From: a virus
Direction: 5' to 3' (one strand)
Virus record (IMG/VR): IMGVR_UViG_3300009180_000021
Span: 1 to 64,000 of that record
Length of the DNA stretch: 64,000 nucleotides
The notes under the pieces were generated by a model. That model was not told where the DNA came from. It worked only from the letters and a program-made list of their open reading frames with translations, and ran no database searches. Positions 7,047 through 16,900 of the stretch are shown in pieces. The stretch's first letter is position 1. Each line of letters opens with the position of its first letter. Both the position numbers and the translations under genes were made by a program.

Positions 7047-10000
7047 ATGACTATTAGTAGTGACATATTTATACCAGTATTATCAGATACTGCTATAACA
7101 GGCATACTTGCAGATTGCGATGGAGGTGGTCTTTATCCTCCTTTTAGTATTGATATACATGACTATTATATTAGAGAATCCTCAGTGTCTGGAGTTTCGA
7201 ATATATCATTATTTGTAAATGAAATAGATAGAACATTAGAAGTAATTCCATCAGGATCTGTAAATAAAACTCTATATATAACAGATGATATTCAAGAGTA
7301 TTTCATAAAAATAATACCAAAGGATTTTCCTGTTGCTACTATTTCAGAAAAAACAGCTGATTATATACCCGGATACTACTTAGCTGTTCCAAGCGATGGC
7401 TTCTCAGCTCAAATATATTGTTCTATTTATGACCAATATGGAGTTCCAATTTGGTACGTTAAGTCTCCTTCTCAAACAATTAGTCTCCATAAAGGATACC
7501 AAAATAATAGATTAATAACAAACGCTTGGAATGATCAAGAAAGATATATAATACAATTATCTGAAAATAATCTAGATTTAGTTAATATCATTAATATGAT
7601 AAATCCTGACAGTAGATCAGTCAATCATACTATCGATGTTCATGAAACACAAGAAATAAAAAATCCAATTAATAGACGAGGAAATATAATCTATTTATCT
7701 TATAATAATGGATTTTATATTCAGGAACAGTCACCTAATCATCAAATTGTATGGGAATGGTGGAGTGGTGACAGTTTTAATTCTAATGATCCTGAGTGGT
7801 TTCACGCAAATTCTTTAGATGTTCATCCTATTACAGGTAATATAGTTGTTAGTTGTAGAAATCATAATGTGGTATTCTGTATTGATTATGAAACAAAGGA
7901 TGTTATTTGGGCTATTGATACAAATGGGTCACTTGAAGCTATAACCATACAAACTAATCCAATAAATTTTTTAACAGTAACAGGCGACGAATACAATGGG
8001 TTGGATGCCCAGCATGATGCAAGATGGCAGATGGATATAGAGCCATTGACTAGTGGAAATGATACGGTTTCAATTTTTGATGATGGATCTTTTACTGGTA
8101 CTTTAGCTGGTGGCGTTATATATGAAATAGATCTTACTAATAGTACAGCAATATGTAGATCAAGAATAAAGGGAGATTCTGGCATTCCTTTTCAAGGAAG
8201 TTATACAATAGTAAAGGAATTAGATGATTCTTTTACTCATACTATTAATTATGTAACTTTAAGTCCACGAATGATCGAATATAAAGGAGACTCTAATGGA
8301 CTAGGAACACAAGTACAAACTTTTGCTTTGGATTTTTCAGAAAGTGGACCAAATCCATATGAGTATAGAGTAATAAAAGTTAGAAGTGATTTTTTTGATA
8401 TTAATTACTTAAGGACAACATCTGGTAGAGACATATTTCATTATGAAGATACCACAGTACTTGATATGCATTTTGATGGTAATAATGGTAGTTCAACATT
8501 TATAGATAGTTCACAATATAATAATGTCATTTCTATCGAAGGTTCTCCAGTCATTAGTGACTCTCAAAGCGTTTCTGGAGGAACAAGTTTATATCTTGAT
8601 GGATCTTCTAATCTAAAAATTGCTAATTCACCTATTTTTAACTTATCAAATAGTAAATTCACAATTGATGCTTGGTTCTATCCAACATTAGAGATTGCAC
8701 AAGGATCCATAATAGGCAAAGATCAGCACGGAATTTCTTTATCTTGGGTCGTTTATATTACCGATGATCATATTAGCTTTTATGGTCATAATGGTGGTGA
8801 TGGTCTAATTGGACCAGCATTTATTTCCAGTAATGAATGGCATCATGTTGTGGTAAGTGGAAATCCTTTGTTTGGAGATATGTTTAATATTAAGGTATAT
8901 GTAGATGATATCTTGAGCATAGACGATTCCTATCAAATGACGGATGCAGATAGTATTATTACAATTGGAAGAGTAGGTGGAACAACTGAGCCAGGAGGTT
9001 ATTTTACAGGATATATAGATGAACTAAAAGTTATTAAAAGTCAAAGGGTTTTGCCTAATCAACCAACTCCTACACCAACTCCGACACCAATAATAGGAAA
9101 CACTCCGACCCCTACCCCTAGCTCAACCAACAGTATTGTTACTACTCCAACTCCAAGTTCTAGTCCGAATAATAATCGAAATCGTCGCCCAGCCTCTGCT
9201 GCTTTCAATCTAGTTTCGGATATAGGACATATGGGTCCAGTAGCATCATTAGAAGATAATCTTAAAAGCTTTTTAGATTGGTCATTTTTAAATATTGGAG
9301 CTTTTGTTAATGTTGATATTTCTACTAATAGTCTTGATGGTGGAGATTTTTCTAAACTAAAACCAGTTAGTGGAGATCCAACAGTAGTTTATCCAAGAGT
9401 GTGGGAATCACCAAGAAAAGACTGGATATATGAGACAGGAATATATTATCATAATACCAGCCCATATAATATATCTGGTATAAATCTTAATGGAACATTC
9501 TTGCCTGCTCCAACAGGCAGTGGGGCATATTCATACCATATCAACTATCCATTAGGAAGAGTAACATTCGACAAAAATATATCAGCTAAAAGCAATGTTA
9601 GTTTAGAATATTCTTATAGGTTAGTTCAAGTATATAAATCTAGTGATAGTGTTTGGTGGAAAGAGGTTGTTGAAAATTCTTACAATCCATCAGTACTTCA
9701 GGATAAAACATCCTCTTATAATAAAATCCAACTTCCAGCTATAGTTATAGATATAGCTCCAAGATCAGTATCTATCCCTTATGAGCTTGGAACAACCACA
9801 AACATACTAATACAAGATGTTATGATTCACATATTAACAGAAAGCCCAGTTCAAAGGAATAATCTAATAGATATTTTATTAAAGCAAAAAGATAAGATGC
9901 TTAATCTCTACAATCTGCAAAAACTTATTAAGAATGATAGGCAGTTTACAAATTACAGGGGAGAACCTAACCCTAATAGGCTAAATTATGATCAAATTTA

Positions 10001-10130
10001 CAACGATCAATCTTTTTACTTGGCTAGAGCATATATAAAAAATGCTGTTTTATCAGAATTAAATGTTTTTAGCAACAACCTATATCATGGTGTATTAAGA
10101 TTGAGTATAGAGATTTATCCAACTATATAA
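7047..10130 (+). CDS. Tail/neck structural protein fused to arylsulfotransferase-like and LamG domains
   Basis: The 1027-residue product has four parts. Residues about 90-460 resemble the arylsulfotransferase (ASST) propeller: EWFHANS (250-256), IVVSCRNHN, VIWAID, AQHDARW (321-327) and VSIFDDGS, with His253 and His323 where family histidines occur. Residues about 474-660 are a LamG/concanavalin-like domain (FTIDAWFYP, EWHHVVVSG, GYIDELKV). Residues about 672-712 are a Thr-Pro/Ser linker. Residues about 725-1027 form a structural domain (LEDNLKSFLDWSFLNIGAF, YPLGRVTFD, LPAIVIDIAPR) that looks like the conserved virion core. The first two domains are probably surface decorations. Whether the ASST part is catalytic is unknown. 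Confidence 0.7.
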   Translation: MTISSDIFIPVLSDTAITGILADCDGGGLYPPFSIDIHDYYIRESSVSGVSNISLFVNEIDRTLEVIPSGSVNKTLYITDDIQEYFIKIIPKDFPVATISEKTADYIPGYYLAVPSDGFSAQIYCSIYDQYGVPIWYVKSPSQTISLHKGYQNNRLITNAWNDQERYIIQLSENNLDLVNIINMINPDSRSVNHTIDVHETQEIKNPINRRGNIIYLSYNNGFYIQEQSPNHQIVWEWWSGDSFNSNDPEWFHANSLDVHPITGNIVVSCRNHNVVFCIDYETKDVIWAIDTNGSLEAITIQTNPINFLTVTGDEYNGLDAQHDARWQMDIEPLTSGNDTVSIFDDGSFTGTLAGGVIYEIDLTNSTAICRSRIKGDSGIPFQGSYTIVKELDDSFTHTINYVTLSPRMIEYKGDSNGLGTQVQTFALDFSESGPNPYEYRVIKVRSDFFDINYLRTTSGRDIFHYEDTTVLDMHFDGNNGSSTFIDSSQYNNVISIEGSPVISDSQSVSGGTSLYLDGSSNLKIANSPIFNLSNSKFTIDAWFYPTLEIAQGSIIGKDQHGISLSWVVYITDDHISFYGHNGGDGLIGPAFISSNEWHHVVVSGNPLFGDMFNIKVYVDDILSIDDSYQMTDADSIITIGRVGGTTEPGGYFTGYIDELKVIKSQRVLPNQPTPTPTPTPIIGNTPTPTPSSTNSIVTTPTPSSSPNNNRNRRPASAAFNLVSDIGHMGPVASLEDNLKSFLDWSFLNIGAFVNVDISTNSLDGGDFSKLKPVSGDPTVVYPRVWESPRKDWIYETGIYYHNTSPYNISGINLNGTFLPAPTGSGAYSYHINYPLGRVTFDKNISAKSNVSLEYSYRLVQVYKSSDSVWWKEVVENSYNPSVLQDKTSSYNKIQLPAIVIDIAPRSVSIPYELGTTTNILIQDVMIHILTESPVQRNNLIDILLKQKDKMLNLYNLQKLIKNDRQFTNYRGEPNPNRLNYDQIYNDQSFYLARAYIKNAVLSELNVFSNNLYHGVLRLSIEIYPTI

Positions 10131-10172
10131 AAAGTAATCAAATAATTTTGAGCTCATTTTTACTAAAATTTT

Positions 10173-10188
10173 GGTGTACTTATAATTG
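10173..10188 (+). promoter_or_regulatory. Candidate promoter upstream of tail tube gene
   Basis: GGTGTACTTATAATTG sits in the 111-base gap before the tail tube gene. The TATAAT-like part and the GGTGTA core resemble other gap elements in the window. A separate promoter before an abundant virion protein would make sense. Confidence 0.35.
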
Positions 10189-10241
10189 AAATCTTGATCA
10201 CCAAACAATCTTAAATGATTTTATAACTGGGAGACAAAACC

Positions 10242-11357
10242 ATGCCAGCTAATAACAGAATTTTTTATGCTAGTCAGTCAGTTCAGCTACAACCACAAAA
10301 TGCAGATGGAACAGCATTATATGATGATGGTAGTTCGTGGTATGTTCCACAGGGACTACAAAGCGTTGGTATGACAACAAATTTTGCTCTAACACCAGTT
10401 TTCCAACTCGGTCAATTAGATCTTTATGATAATTTAGAGAATGTTCCAGAGGTTGAAGTAACACTTAATAAAGTTCTTGACGGAACACCAACATTATATG
10501 CTATGTGCATGTGTGGACCAAGTGGTATCGCAGGAGCTAATAATAAAGAACTAGTAGAATTAGTTAATAATAGAGTTAATTTTAGACTAGGTATTTGGCC
10601 AGATACTGTTCCTGCGACCACAGGCACTGCTAGACATTATGTTGATTGCTCTGGTATGTATTTGAGTAGATTCAATTTTACTTTTCCCATCGAAGGAAAC
10701 GCTACAGAAGAAGTTACTCTTGTTGGTAATAATAAGATCTGGAATAGTGGTTCTCCAATGTCAACAAGTGAATTTGATCCATCTGATGAGGGAAAAACTC
10801 CAACAGCTCCTGGTATCGTTCGCAGATATAACTTTAATCCAGGACAAAGTATTCTTCCAACAGGCAAGGCTGGAATCCCAATTCCTTCAGGCAGAGAGAT
10901 TAATCGCCCATACGTACAAAGTGTTACTCTCAGTGCTGACCTTGGTCGTGAAGCTATTTATGAGCTTGGTGCTATGGCCCCATATTTCCGTTATGTTCGC
11001 TTTCCATTAGAAGTTAAATCAGAATTTCAGGTTATTGCTAGTGATGGCGATACGGTTGATGCTAATGACTTTAGTAGTGTTACTGGTTGTGGACAGAACT
11101 ACAGAAACGTTATAGATAAATCTGTTAAGATTGCTGTTTGCGCCGGAACAGGTAATACTTCTGGCTATCTAAGTCTTGATCTTGGTGGTAAGAATAAGCT
11201 AACATCAGTAAATTATACTGGTGGAGATACTGGTGGTGGTAATGCTACTATTTCATATAGCTTTCAGACCTATAATAAGTTTAAGATTAGTAGTAGCGGC
11301 ACTTTCGCTCAAGAAAAATGGTCAGATAATACTGTAGATACTGACTACTATTTTTAA
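10242..11357 (+). CDS. Probable major tail tube protein
   Basis: The 371-residue product is beta-rich and starts with NNRIFYASQSVQLQP. It contains repeated polar strands (VPEVEVTLNKVLDG, FNFTFPIEGNATEEVTLVGNNKIW, RPYVQSVTLSADLGREAIYELG, RYVRFPLEVKSEF). The NxTEExxLVGNxK pattern and a late Gly-rich strand region are typical of tube proteins that stack as hexamers around the tape measure. A strong GGGAG precedes the ATG, and a private 111-base upstream gap suggests high expression. It lies upstream of chaperone-like genes and the tape measure gene, the usual tail order. No sheath gene is adjacent. Confidence 0.75.
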   Translation: MPANNRIFYASQSVQLQPQNADGTALYDDGSSWYVPQGLQSVGMTTNFALTPVFQLGQLDLYDNLENVPEVEVTLNKVLDGTPTLYAMCMCGPSGIAGANNKELVELVNNRVNFRLGIWPDTVPATTGTARHYVDCSGMYLSRFNFTFPIEGNATEEVTLVGNNKIWNSGSPMSTSEFDPSDEGKTPTAPGIVRRYNFNPGQSILPTGKAGIPIPSGREINRPYVQSVTLSADLGREAIYELGAMAPYFRYVRFPLEVKSEFQVIASDGDTVDANDFSSVTGCGQNYRNVIDKSVKIAVCAGTGNTSGYLSLDLGGKNKLTSVNYTGGDTGGGNATISYSFQTYNKFKISSSGTFAQEKWSDNTVDTDYYF

Positions 11358-11422
11358 TAGATAGTTAATAGTTTAGAGGCAAAAGATAAGGGAAAAGGTT
11401 CGAGGAAATAGGAATTATAATA

Positions 11423-11563
11423 ATGGAAGAAATATTTAATATAATAGGACGACTATATGTAGATTCATATAACTCTCAAAAAGTCATTGAGTTACTACAA
11501 CAACAGATAAAAGATAAAGATCAGGAAATTGATTCTCTAAGACAAATTCAGTCTAAGGATTAG
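11423..11563 (+). CDS. Small coiled-coil protein (46 aa)
   Basis: This short frame begins at an ATG preceded by GGAAT and ends with a TAG one base before the next gene's ATG. It encodes a short amphipathic N-terminus (MEEIFNIIGRLYVDS) followed by a charged helix rich in Gln, Lys, Asp and Glu (VIELLQQQIKDKDQEIDSL), a probable coiled coil. Tight spacing to the next gene and the lack of another explanation for the 200-base gap support it. Function is unknown; tail assembly is plausible from position. Confidence 0.6.
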   Translation: MEEIFNIIGRLYVDSYNSQKVIELLQQQIKDKDQEIDSLRQIQSKD

Positions 11564-11564
11564 G

Positions 11565-12605
11565 ATGAGTGATGGAAGTATTGAAAATTTACTATATAGG
11601 ATTTTAAGTGGACAACTTATTTTTTACTATAAGCAGGATAAATATGAACTTAAAAAATTATCCAATTTAGTAAGATATGAGGCAGAAATACTCTATAATA
11701 ATATAATGAATGATGAGAAATATAGCGATTGGATAAGAGAAGAGAATGTAACCAATATAATGATTAATTTGGGACTTTGGACAAAAGAAACCGATAAAAT
11801 AATTAAGCAATTAGAGAAAAGAATTGAAACTAGTAAAGTAGAATTATTTGAAAATTTTATGAGACCTGATAATCAAAAAAGAATAAAAAGAAATTTAGAA
11901 TCATTTAGAGATCAGTTAAATAAGATAACTTCTAAAAAGACTGATTTTTCAGCAAATACTTTAGAAGGATATGCTTCTTCAATTAAAAATGAGTATATGA
12001 TATGTCAAAATCTTTATAAAAACTCAAAAAGAGTATTTAATGATAATGATAGTGATTCTCATTCTTATTCTCAATTTAATGAGTTAGTATTTGAAATAAA
12101 TAAATATACGATATCAATTAATGATTTTAAGAAAATTTCAAGACACTATATTTGGAAATCATACTGGAATGCCCATAAAAATAATCCAATTTTTCCCGGA
12201 CCAATTAGTGAGTGGACAGATGACCAAAGAAGTTTGGTTAGTTTTAGTCAAATGTATGATAGTATCTACGAACATCCAGAAAGTCCTCCGGAAGGCGTTA
12301 TAGAAGATGATGATATGCTTGATGGTTGGATGATAGTTCAAAAACGTAAAGTTGAAAAAGCCAAAAAACAACAAACCGTTGATGAATTAAATCCAAATCT
12401 TAAAAATGCAGGAGAGGTATTCTTGTTTGGTAAAAATACTAATGAAATAGAAGATATTCTTTCATTAAATTCAAAAGAATCAATGCATAGGATGAAAGAA
12501 AAAATTAGCTATATAAATAGTGTAGGGTCAACAGAAGACTATGCTTTACCAGATGTTAAAAGAGATCTTTTAAATCAATCAAGAGAAGCTCTTAAAATAA
12601 GATAG
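11565..12605 (+). CDS. Hypothetical tail-assembly region protein (346 aa)
   Basis: The product is almost entirely charged helix, with many Lys, Glu and Asp and no signal or membrane segment. Recognisable stretches are LLYRILSGQLIFYYKQDKYEL, SSIKNEYMICQNLYKNSKRVF, MYDSIYEHPE and DDDMLDGWMIVQKRKVEK. It lies between tail tube and tape measure, where tail-assembly chaperones are normally coded, and is co-directional with tight spacing. It resembles conserved proteins of other large environmental phages, but no defined function is known. A chaperone or scaffold role is inferred from place and composition. Confidence 0.55.
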   Translation: MSDGSIENLLYRILSGQLIFYYKQDKYELKKLSNLVRYEAEILYNNIMNDEKYSDWIREENVTNIMINLGLWTKETDKIIKQLEKRIETSKVELFENFMRPDNQKRIKRNLESFRDQLNKITSKKTDFSANTLEGYASSIKNEYMICQNLYKNSKRVFNDNDSDSHSYSQFNELVFEINKYTISINDFKKISRHYIWKSYWNAHKNNPIFPGPISEWTDDQRSLVSFSQMYDSIYEHPESPPEGVIEDDDMLDGWMIVQKRKVEKAKKQQTVDELNPNLKNAGEVFLFGKNTNEIEDILSLNSKESMHRMKEKISYINSVGSTEDYALPDVKRDLLNQSREALKIR

Positions 12606-12616
12606 GATAATATAAA

Positions 12617-12913
12617 ATGAATGATAAAGATAAATTATTACAGAATATTGAAAAAAGACTTAAGACTACTATGATTGGCTCCTTGGCTAAGTTTGAAGAA
12701 AATTTTGCATATCTTTGGGAAAATGATACTATAAATAGAGAAGAATACGAAGATCTTTGGGAAGAAACTCGTAACGAAATTTTGAATAATGGAAATCATC
12801 AAATAAGATCAGCCATGAAAGACTTATATCAATATTTATATGGAGAACAAAATAATTTTAACCAGAAATACCACTACAAGTTCTATTTCAAGAATCCAGG
12901 AGAAGAAAGATGA
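12617..12913 (+). CDS. Small hypothetical tail-assembly region protein (98 aa)
   Basis: AGGAT precedes the ATG. The product is acidic and helical (KLLQNIEKRLKTTMIGSLAKF, REEYEDLWEETRNEI) with an aromatic C-terminus (YHYKFYFKN). Its TGA overlaps the ATG of the next gene (ATGA), so the pair is translationally coupled. No family is recognised. Location suggests a small chaperone or tail assembly cofactor. Confidence 0.55.
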   Translation: MNDKDKLLQNIEKRLKTTMIGSLAKFEENFAYLWENDTINREEYEDLWEETRNEILNNGNHQIRSAMKDLYQYLYGEQNNFNQKYHYKFYFKNPGEER

Positions 12914-13812
12914 AAACAAAGACTTTTACTGTTACTTTAGATAATGTTCAGCGCGAAATGTTAGTTAGGAGTCCATCTTTGAATGATCAGAGAGAGGCTC
13001 AAAAGGTTTATAATCAAGCTTTTACAGATGCCATTAAGAGTAAGAGTGTTGTTAGGGCAAAGCTCGATGATCTACTACAAGATCAGGGACTATGGAATGA
13101 TGAAAAACAGGCCAAGTTCAGTGCTCTGCAAAAGGAACTCTTGGATGGAGAAAAGAGACTAGCCAAGGGTGGATTTAGTTTGAACGAGGCCAAAGACCTT
13201 GCAATTAAAATGAAGGGCGTTAGAGAGGAAATCAGAGATCTAATCAGCGTTCGTACATCTCTTGATAACCATAGTGCTGAAGGTCAAGCTGATAATGCTA
13301 GATTTAATTATTTAGTATCAGTATGCTTGGTGTATAATGATACTAAACAGCCATATTTTAATAGTATGGAAGAATATTTGAATAGGGCTGGTGAAGAGGT
13401 ATCTCTATTAGGTGCTCAAAATTTGGCTAACATGCTTTATGGATTGGATAATAATTATGAAAGTAACTTACCAGAAAATAAATTCTTAAAGAAGTATAGA
13501 TTTATTGATGATAAGTTGCGTCTCGTAGATAAGAAGGGCAGACTTATTGATTCTGATGGTAGACTTGTTGATGAGAATGGTAGATTTATTGATGAGAATG
13601 GTAACTTTGTTGATAAGTATGGCAATAAGGTTGATGCTGAGGGAGATTATATTGTTGATACACAACCATTTTTGGACGATGAAGGTAAACCAGTCATCCT
13701 TGATGAAGATAAAAAAGATGAAGAAAAACCAGTTCAACCATCGCCAGCAACACCAACAGAGGAAGTTAAGCCTTCTGAAGGAACTGTTACAGAAGCCAGT
13801 GCTAGCGCATAA
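12910..13812 (+). CDS. Probable tail-assembly chaperone with heptad D/G repeat
   Basis: The 300-residue product has a helical N-terminal domain (KTFTVTLDNVQREMLVRSPS, then long charged helices to about residue 190). Residues 197-248 hold about seven 7-residue units of the form [RN]-[LFK]-[VI]-D-x-x-G (for example RLIDSDG, RLVDENG, RFIDENG). The C-terminus is acidic, Pro- and Ala-rich and probably disordered. It is the last gene before the terminator and the tape measure gene, the normal position of the G/GT-type chaperone. No slippery frameshift product was identified, so the chaperone call is by position. Confidence 0.5.
   Translation: MKTKTFTVTLDNVQREMLVRSPSLNDQREAQKVYNQAFTDAIKSKSVVRAKLDDLLQDQGLWNDEKQAKFSALQKELLDGEKRLAKGGFSLNEAKDLAIKMKGVREEIRDLISVRTSLDNHSAEGQADNARFNYLVSVCLVYNDTKQPYFNSMEEYLNRAGEEVSLLGAQNLANMLYGLDNNYESNLPENKFLKKYRFIDDKLRLVDKKGRLIDSDGRLVDENGRFIDENGNFVDKYGNKVDAEGDYIVDTQPFLDDEGKPVILDEDKKDEEKPVQPSPATPTEEVKPSEGTVTEASASA
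13498..13650 (+). repeat. 21-base repeats encoding D-x-x-G heptads
   Basis: About seven consecutive 21-base units encode a seven-residue pattern with Asp at position 4 and Gly at position 7. Units are diverged at DNA level except the middle two or three. Confidence 0.7.
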
Positions 13813-13842
13813 GGTTTCATTTAATACTACTAATTTACAATT

Positions 13843-13886
13843 AAAATCCCCCACTAGACTTGCTCTGGTTGGGGGTTTTATTTTTT
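13843..13886 (+). terminator. Intrinsic terminator before tape measure gene
   Basis: The stem pairs CCCCCA (13848-13853) with TGGGGG (13870-13875) and extends inward as CTAGA with TCTGG around a short loop. It is followed by TTTTATTTTTT at 13876-13886. It lies after the stop at 13812 and before the ATG at 13918, so it separates the tail tube/chaperone unit from the tape measure gene. Confidence 0.85.
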
Positions 13887-13917
13887 AATCACCAGCATTA
13901 TATAGGACTTTAGAAAT

Positions 13918-16900
13918 ATGGCAGCAGGCTTTAATCTAACGGCACAGCTTAATCTTAAAGGACCAAGTAATGTTTCTGTTATAGTAGCAGACATTAAAAA
14001 GCAATTAGGTACCATTAATGCTTCGGTAAATCTCACTATTGCTCCAGCAGCTACCACAAACTTAAATAGAATAAATGCTGCACTATTAACATTTAACAGA
14101 ACACTATCAACAACAACAGGAAATGCAAATGCTGCTGCTACTGCTATTCGTAATCTTAGTACTTCTATTGGATCGATAAATGCTTCTAACTTACCCCAAG
14201 TACTCAATAGCTCGGCTACTGCTTTAAATAGAGTCGCTCAGGCATCGACCAATAATGCCAAACAACTAAGATCAGCAAGTAGTGAAATGACAGAGTTCGG
14301 TAGACAAGCAGGACTTGCTTTTAGAAGATTTTCTGCAATCACCTCTGTTACTAGTGTTATATACGGATTAACTAATGCTATTAATAATGGTGTTAGAGCA
14401 TATATTGATTATGATAGAGAATTAGTAAAGCTACAACAGGTTACCGGTCAGTCAGCAGCAGGATTGAAGGGCCTTGAAACCACCATCACAAGTCTAGCAA
14501 CAGGTTTGGGCGTTGGATCAGCAGAACTTACTCAAATATCTAGCACACTAGCTCAGGCCGGCTTATCTGCAAGAGATACTGAAAGAGCTCTTAAAGCATT
14601 AGCATTAAGTTCATTAGCCCCGTCATTCGATAGTATGAATGAGACTGTTGAAGGTTCTATTGCTTTGATGAGACAGTTCGGTATTAATGCTGGCGATCTA
14701 GAAAAAGCACTAGGCTCTGTCAACTCTGTTGCTGCTAAATTTGCTGTTGAAGCTGCTGACTTAATTACAGCCATTCAGCGTACTGGTGGTGTGTTCGCCA
14801 CAGCGAGTAAGGGAGTTAGTGAAGGTACAGATGCCCTTAATGAATTCTTAGCCGTATTCACTAGTATACGAGCTACTACTCGTGAAAGCGCAGAAACTAT
14901 TGCTACTGGCTTAAGAACTATCTTTACCAGAATTCAAAGAGGAGACACAATAGAGGCTCTCAAAGAATATGGTGTTAATCTACAAGATCTAGATGGTAAG
15001 TTCGTAGGAGCTTATAAGGCCGTTGAACTATTAAGTAAAGGTCTAGGTAATTTAGATCCAAGAGATTTAAAGTTTTCAAAGATTGTTGAAGAACTTGGTG
15101 GATTCCGACAGATTGGTAAAGTTATTCCTCTTATTCAACAGTTCGCAACAGCACAAGATGCATTGAAGGTGGCTCAAACAGGACAAGGATCATTAGCAGC
15201 AGATGCTGCAAAAGCTCAAGAGTCTTTAGCTGTGCAAATATCCAAAGTTCGTGAGCAATTCTTAGCTTTATTCAGAGATATTGGAAAATCAGATAGTTTT
15301 CAAGCAATTGCTCAAGGAGCATTATCTGTTACTAGTGCTTTAATTAAGGCTGCTGATAGTATTAAAGGAATATTACCAGTTCTAGGTGTTATGCTAGCAT
15401 TTAAAGGTGCCTCGGCAGCCGTACAATTTGGTAGCGGATTTTTAAGTGGAATAAGAGGTTCTGGTGGAGCTAAAGGACTAGGTAATAGATTGGGTGGCGG
15501 TCCAGGTATGAGTTCTGGTGGTCCAGTTAGAAGATTTGCTAGTGGTGGATTAGTTCCTGGAAGCGGAGACACAGACTCTATTGATGCTAAGTTGATGCCA
15601 GGCGAATTTGTGATGAGTAAACCAGCAGTTAAGGCCATAGGGTCACATAACCTTCATAGAATGAATAAGTATACTGAAGGAGGAAAGGTAGGACCAATAG
15701 AGATTAAAACTCTACCACAAGCTGTTTCACTAATCTCTCAAAATCCTAGAGTAGCACAATATATTAATCCTAAACAAGATAGTGCTTCAGCATCTATTCA
15801 ACAGATAACACCGAATATGCTAAGTTTGGATGTTAAGACTATATCAAGAGAAATATATAATGATATGAGAAAAGGACTGCCTATTTCTCAAGCAAATCAA
15901 AAATTTTTATTAGGAAAAAATAAACCCACACCAGTACAATCAAAAAGTTATGCTGGATTGTTGTCTAGAAGAGGACAAGACTTTTTAGCTGGAAAAGAAG
16001 GTCAAAGAAGAGTTGATGAACTAGGTACTCAAAGAGAAAGTCCTAAATGGTCTGAAGCATATGAAAGACTTTTGTCAAATCATATGAGAGATGAATTAAG
16101 AATAAGAAATTATATACCAACTGGTGAAATTGAAAATGTTCCTTATAGGAATAGTTATCCAATTGATTTAATAAGTAAAAATGGAAGATCTATTGGAGAA
16201 GTAAAATTTCGTCCTAGTGGCGTTGTATCTAAAACAGATTATTTAGATAAATTATTAAGAGCAAGAGTGACTAGAAATATAACGCAACCCTTTACTAAAT
16301 TTTCTCCAGAGACAAAAGATATCGGCAATATTGAAGTTTTTGAAATGCCGAATAAAAGCTCGGTTATTGAAGAAATTCGCAGGCTATATAAAAAAGATCA
16401 AACTAATAAAGCTTCTGGCGGTTTTATTCGTAAATTTGCTAATGCGGGTTTAGTGACTCCAACGTCAGGCACAGCAGCTACTTCTACAGAGATATTCAGA
16501 GTTCTTACTTTAGATGAAGTTATTAAAGATACTGGATCAAATGCTGGTGATATACAAAAAATATTAAAGAAAAGAAAATCATTAAGTCCAACAGAACAAG
16601 CTATCAAAGATAAAATTTTAGCAAAATATACAGAAAAAACTTCTGGAATTAAAGCAGCAAATGCTCTGGATATAGAAAAAGCAACCACAGAGGGTCTCTT
16701 ATTTGGTGCTGCTGGATTCAAAGGCAAGGCGTTTGCTACAACTCCCAGAATGGATATTCCAGGATTAAAAAATCCAGTTAAAGTTAGAATTACTAGTGGT
16801 GTTTTAGATTCTGAAATGTCAAAGAAGTTATTAGGTAAGATGACCGTCGGATTAAATGATATAGCTAATAAAACTTCAAGAAACATTATGATTAAGGATA

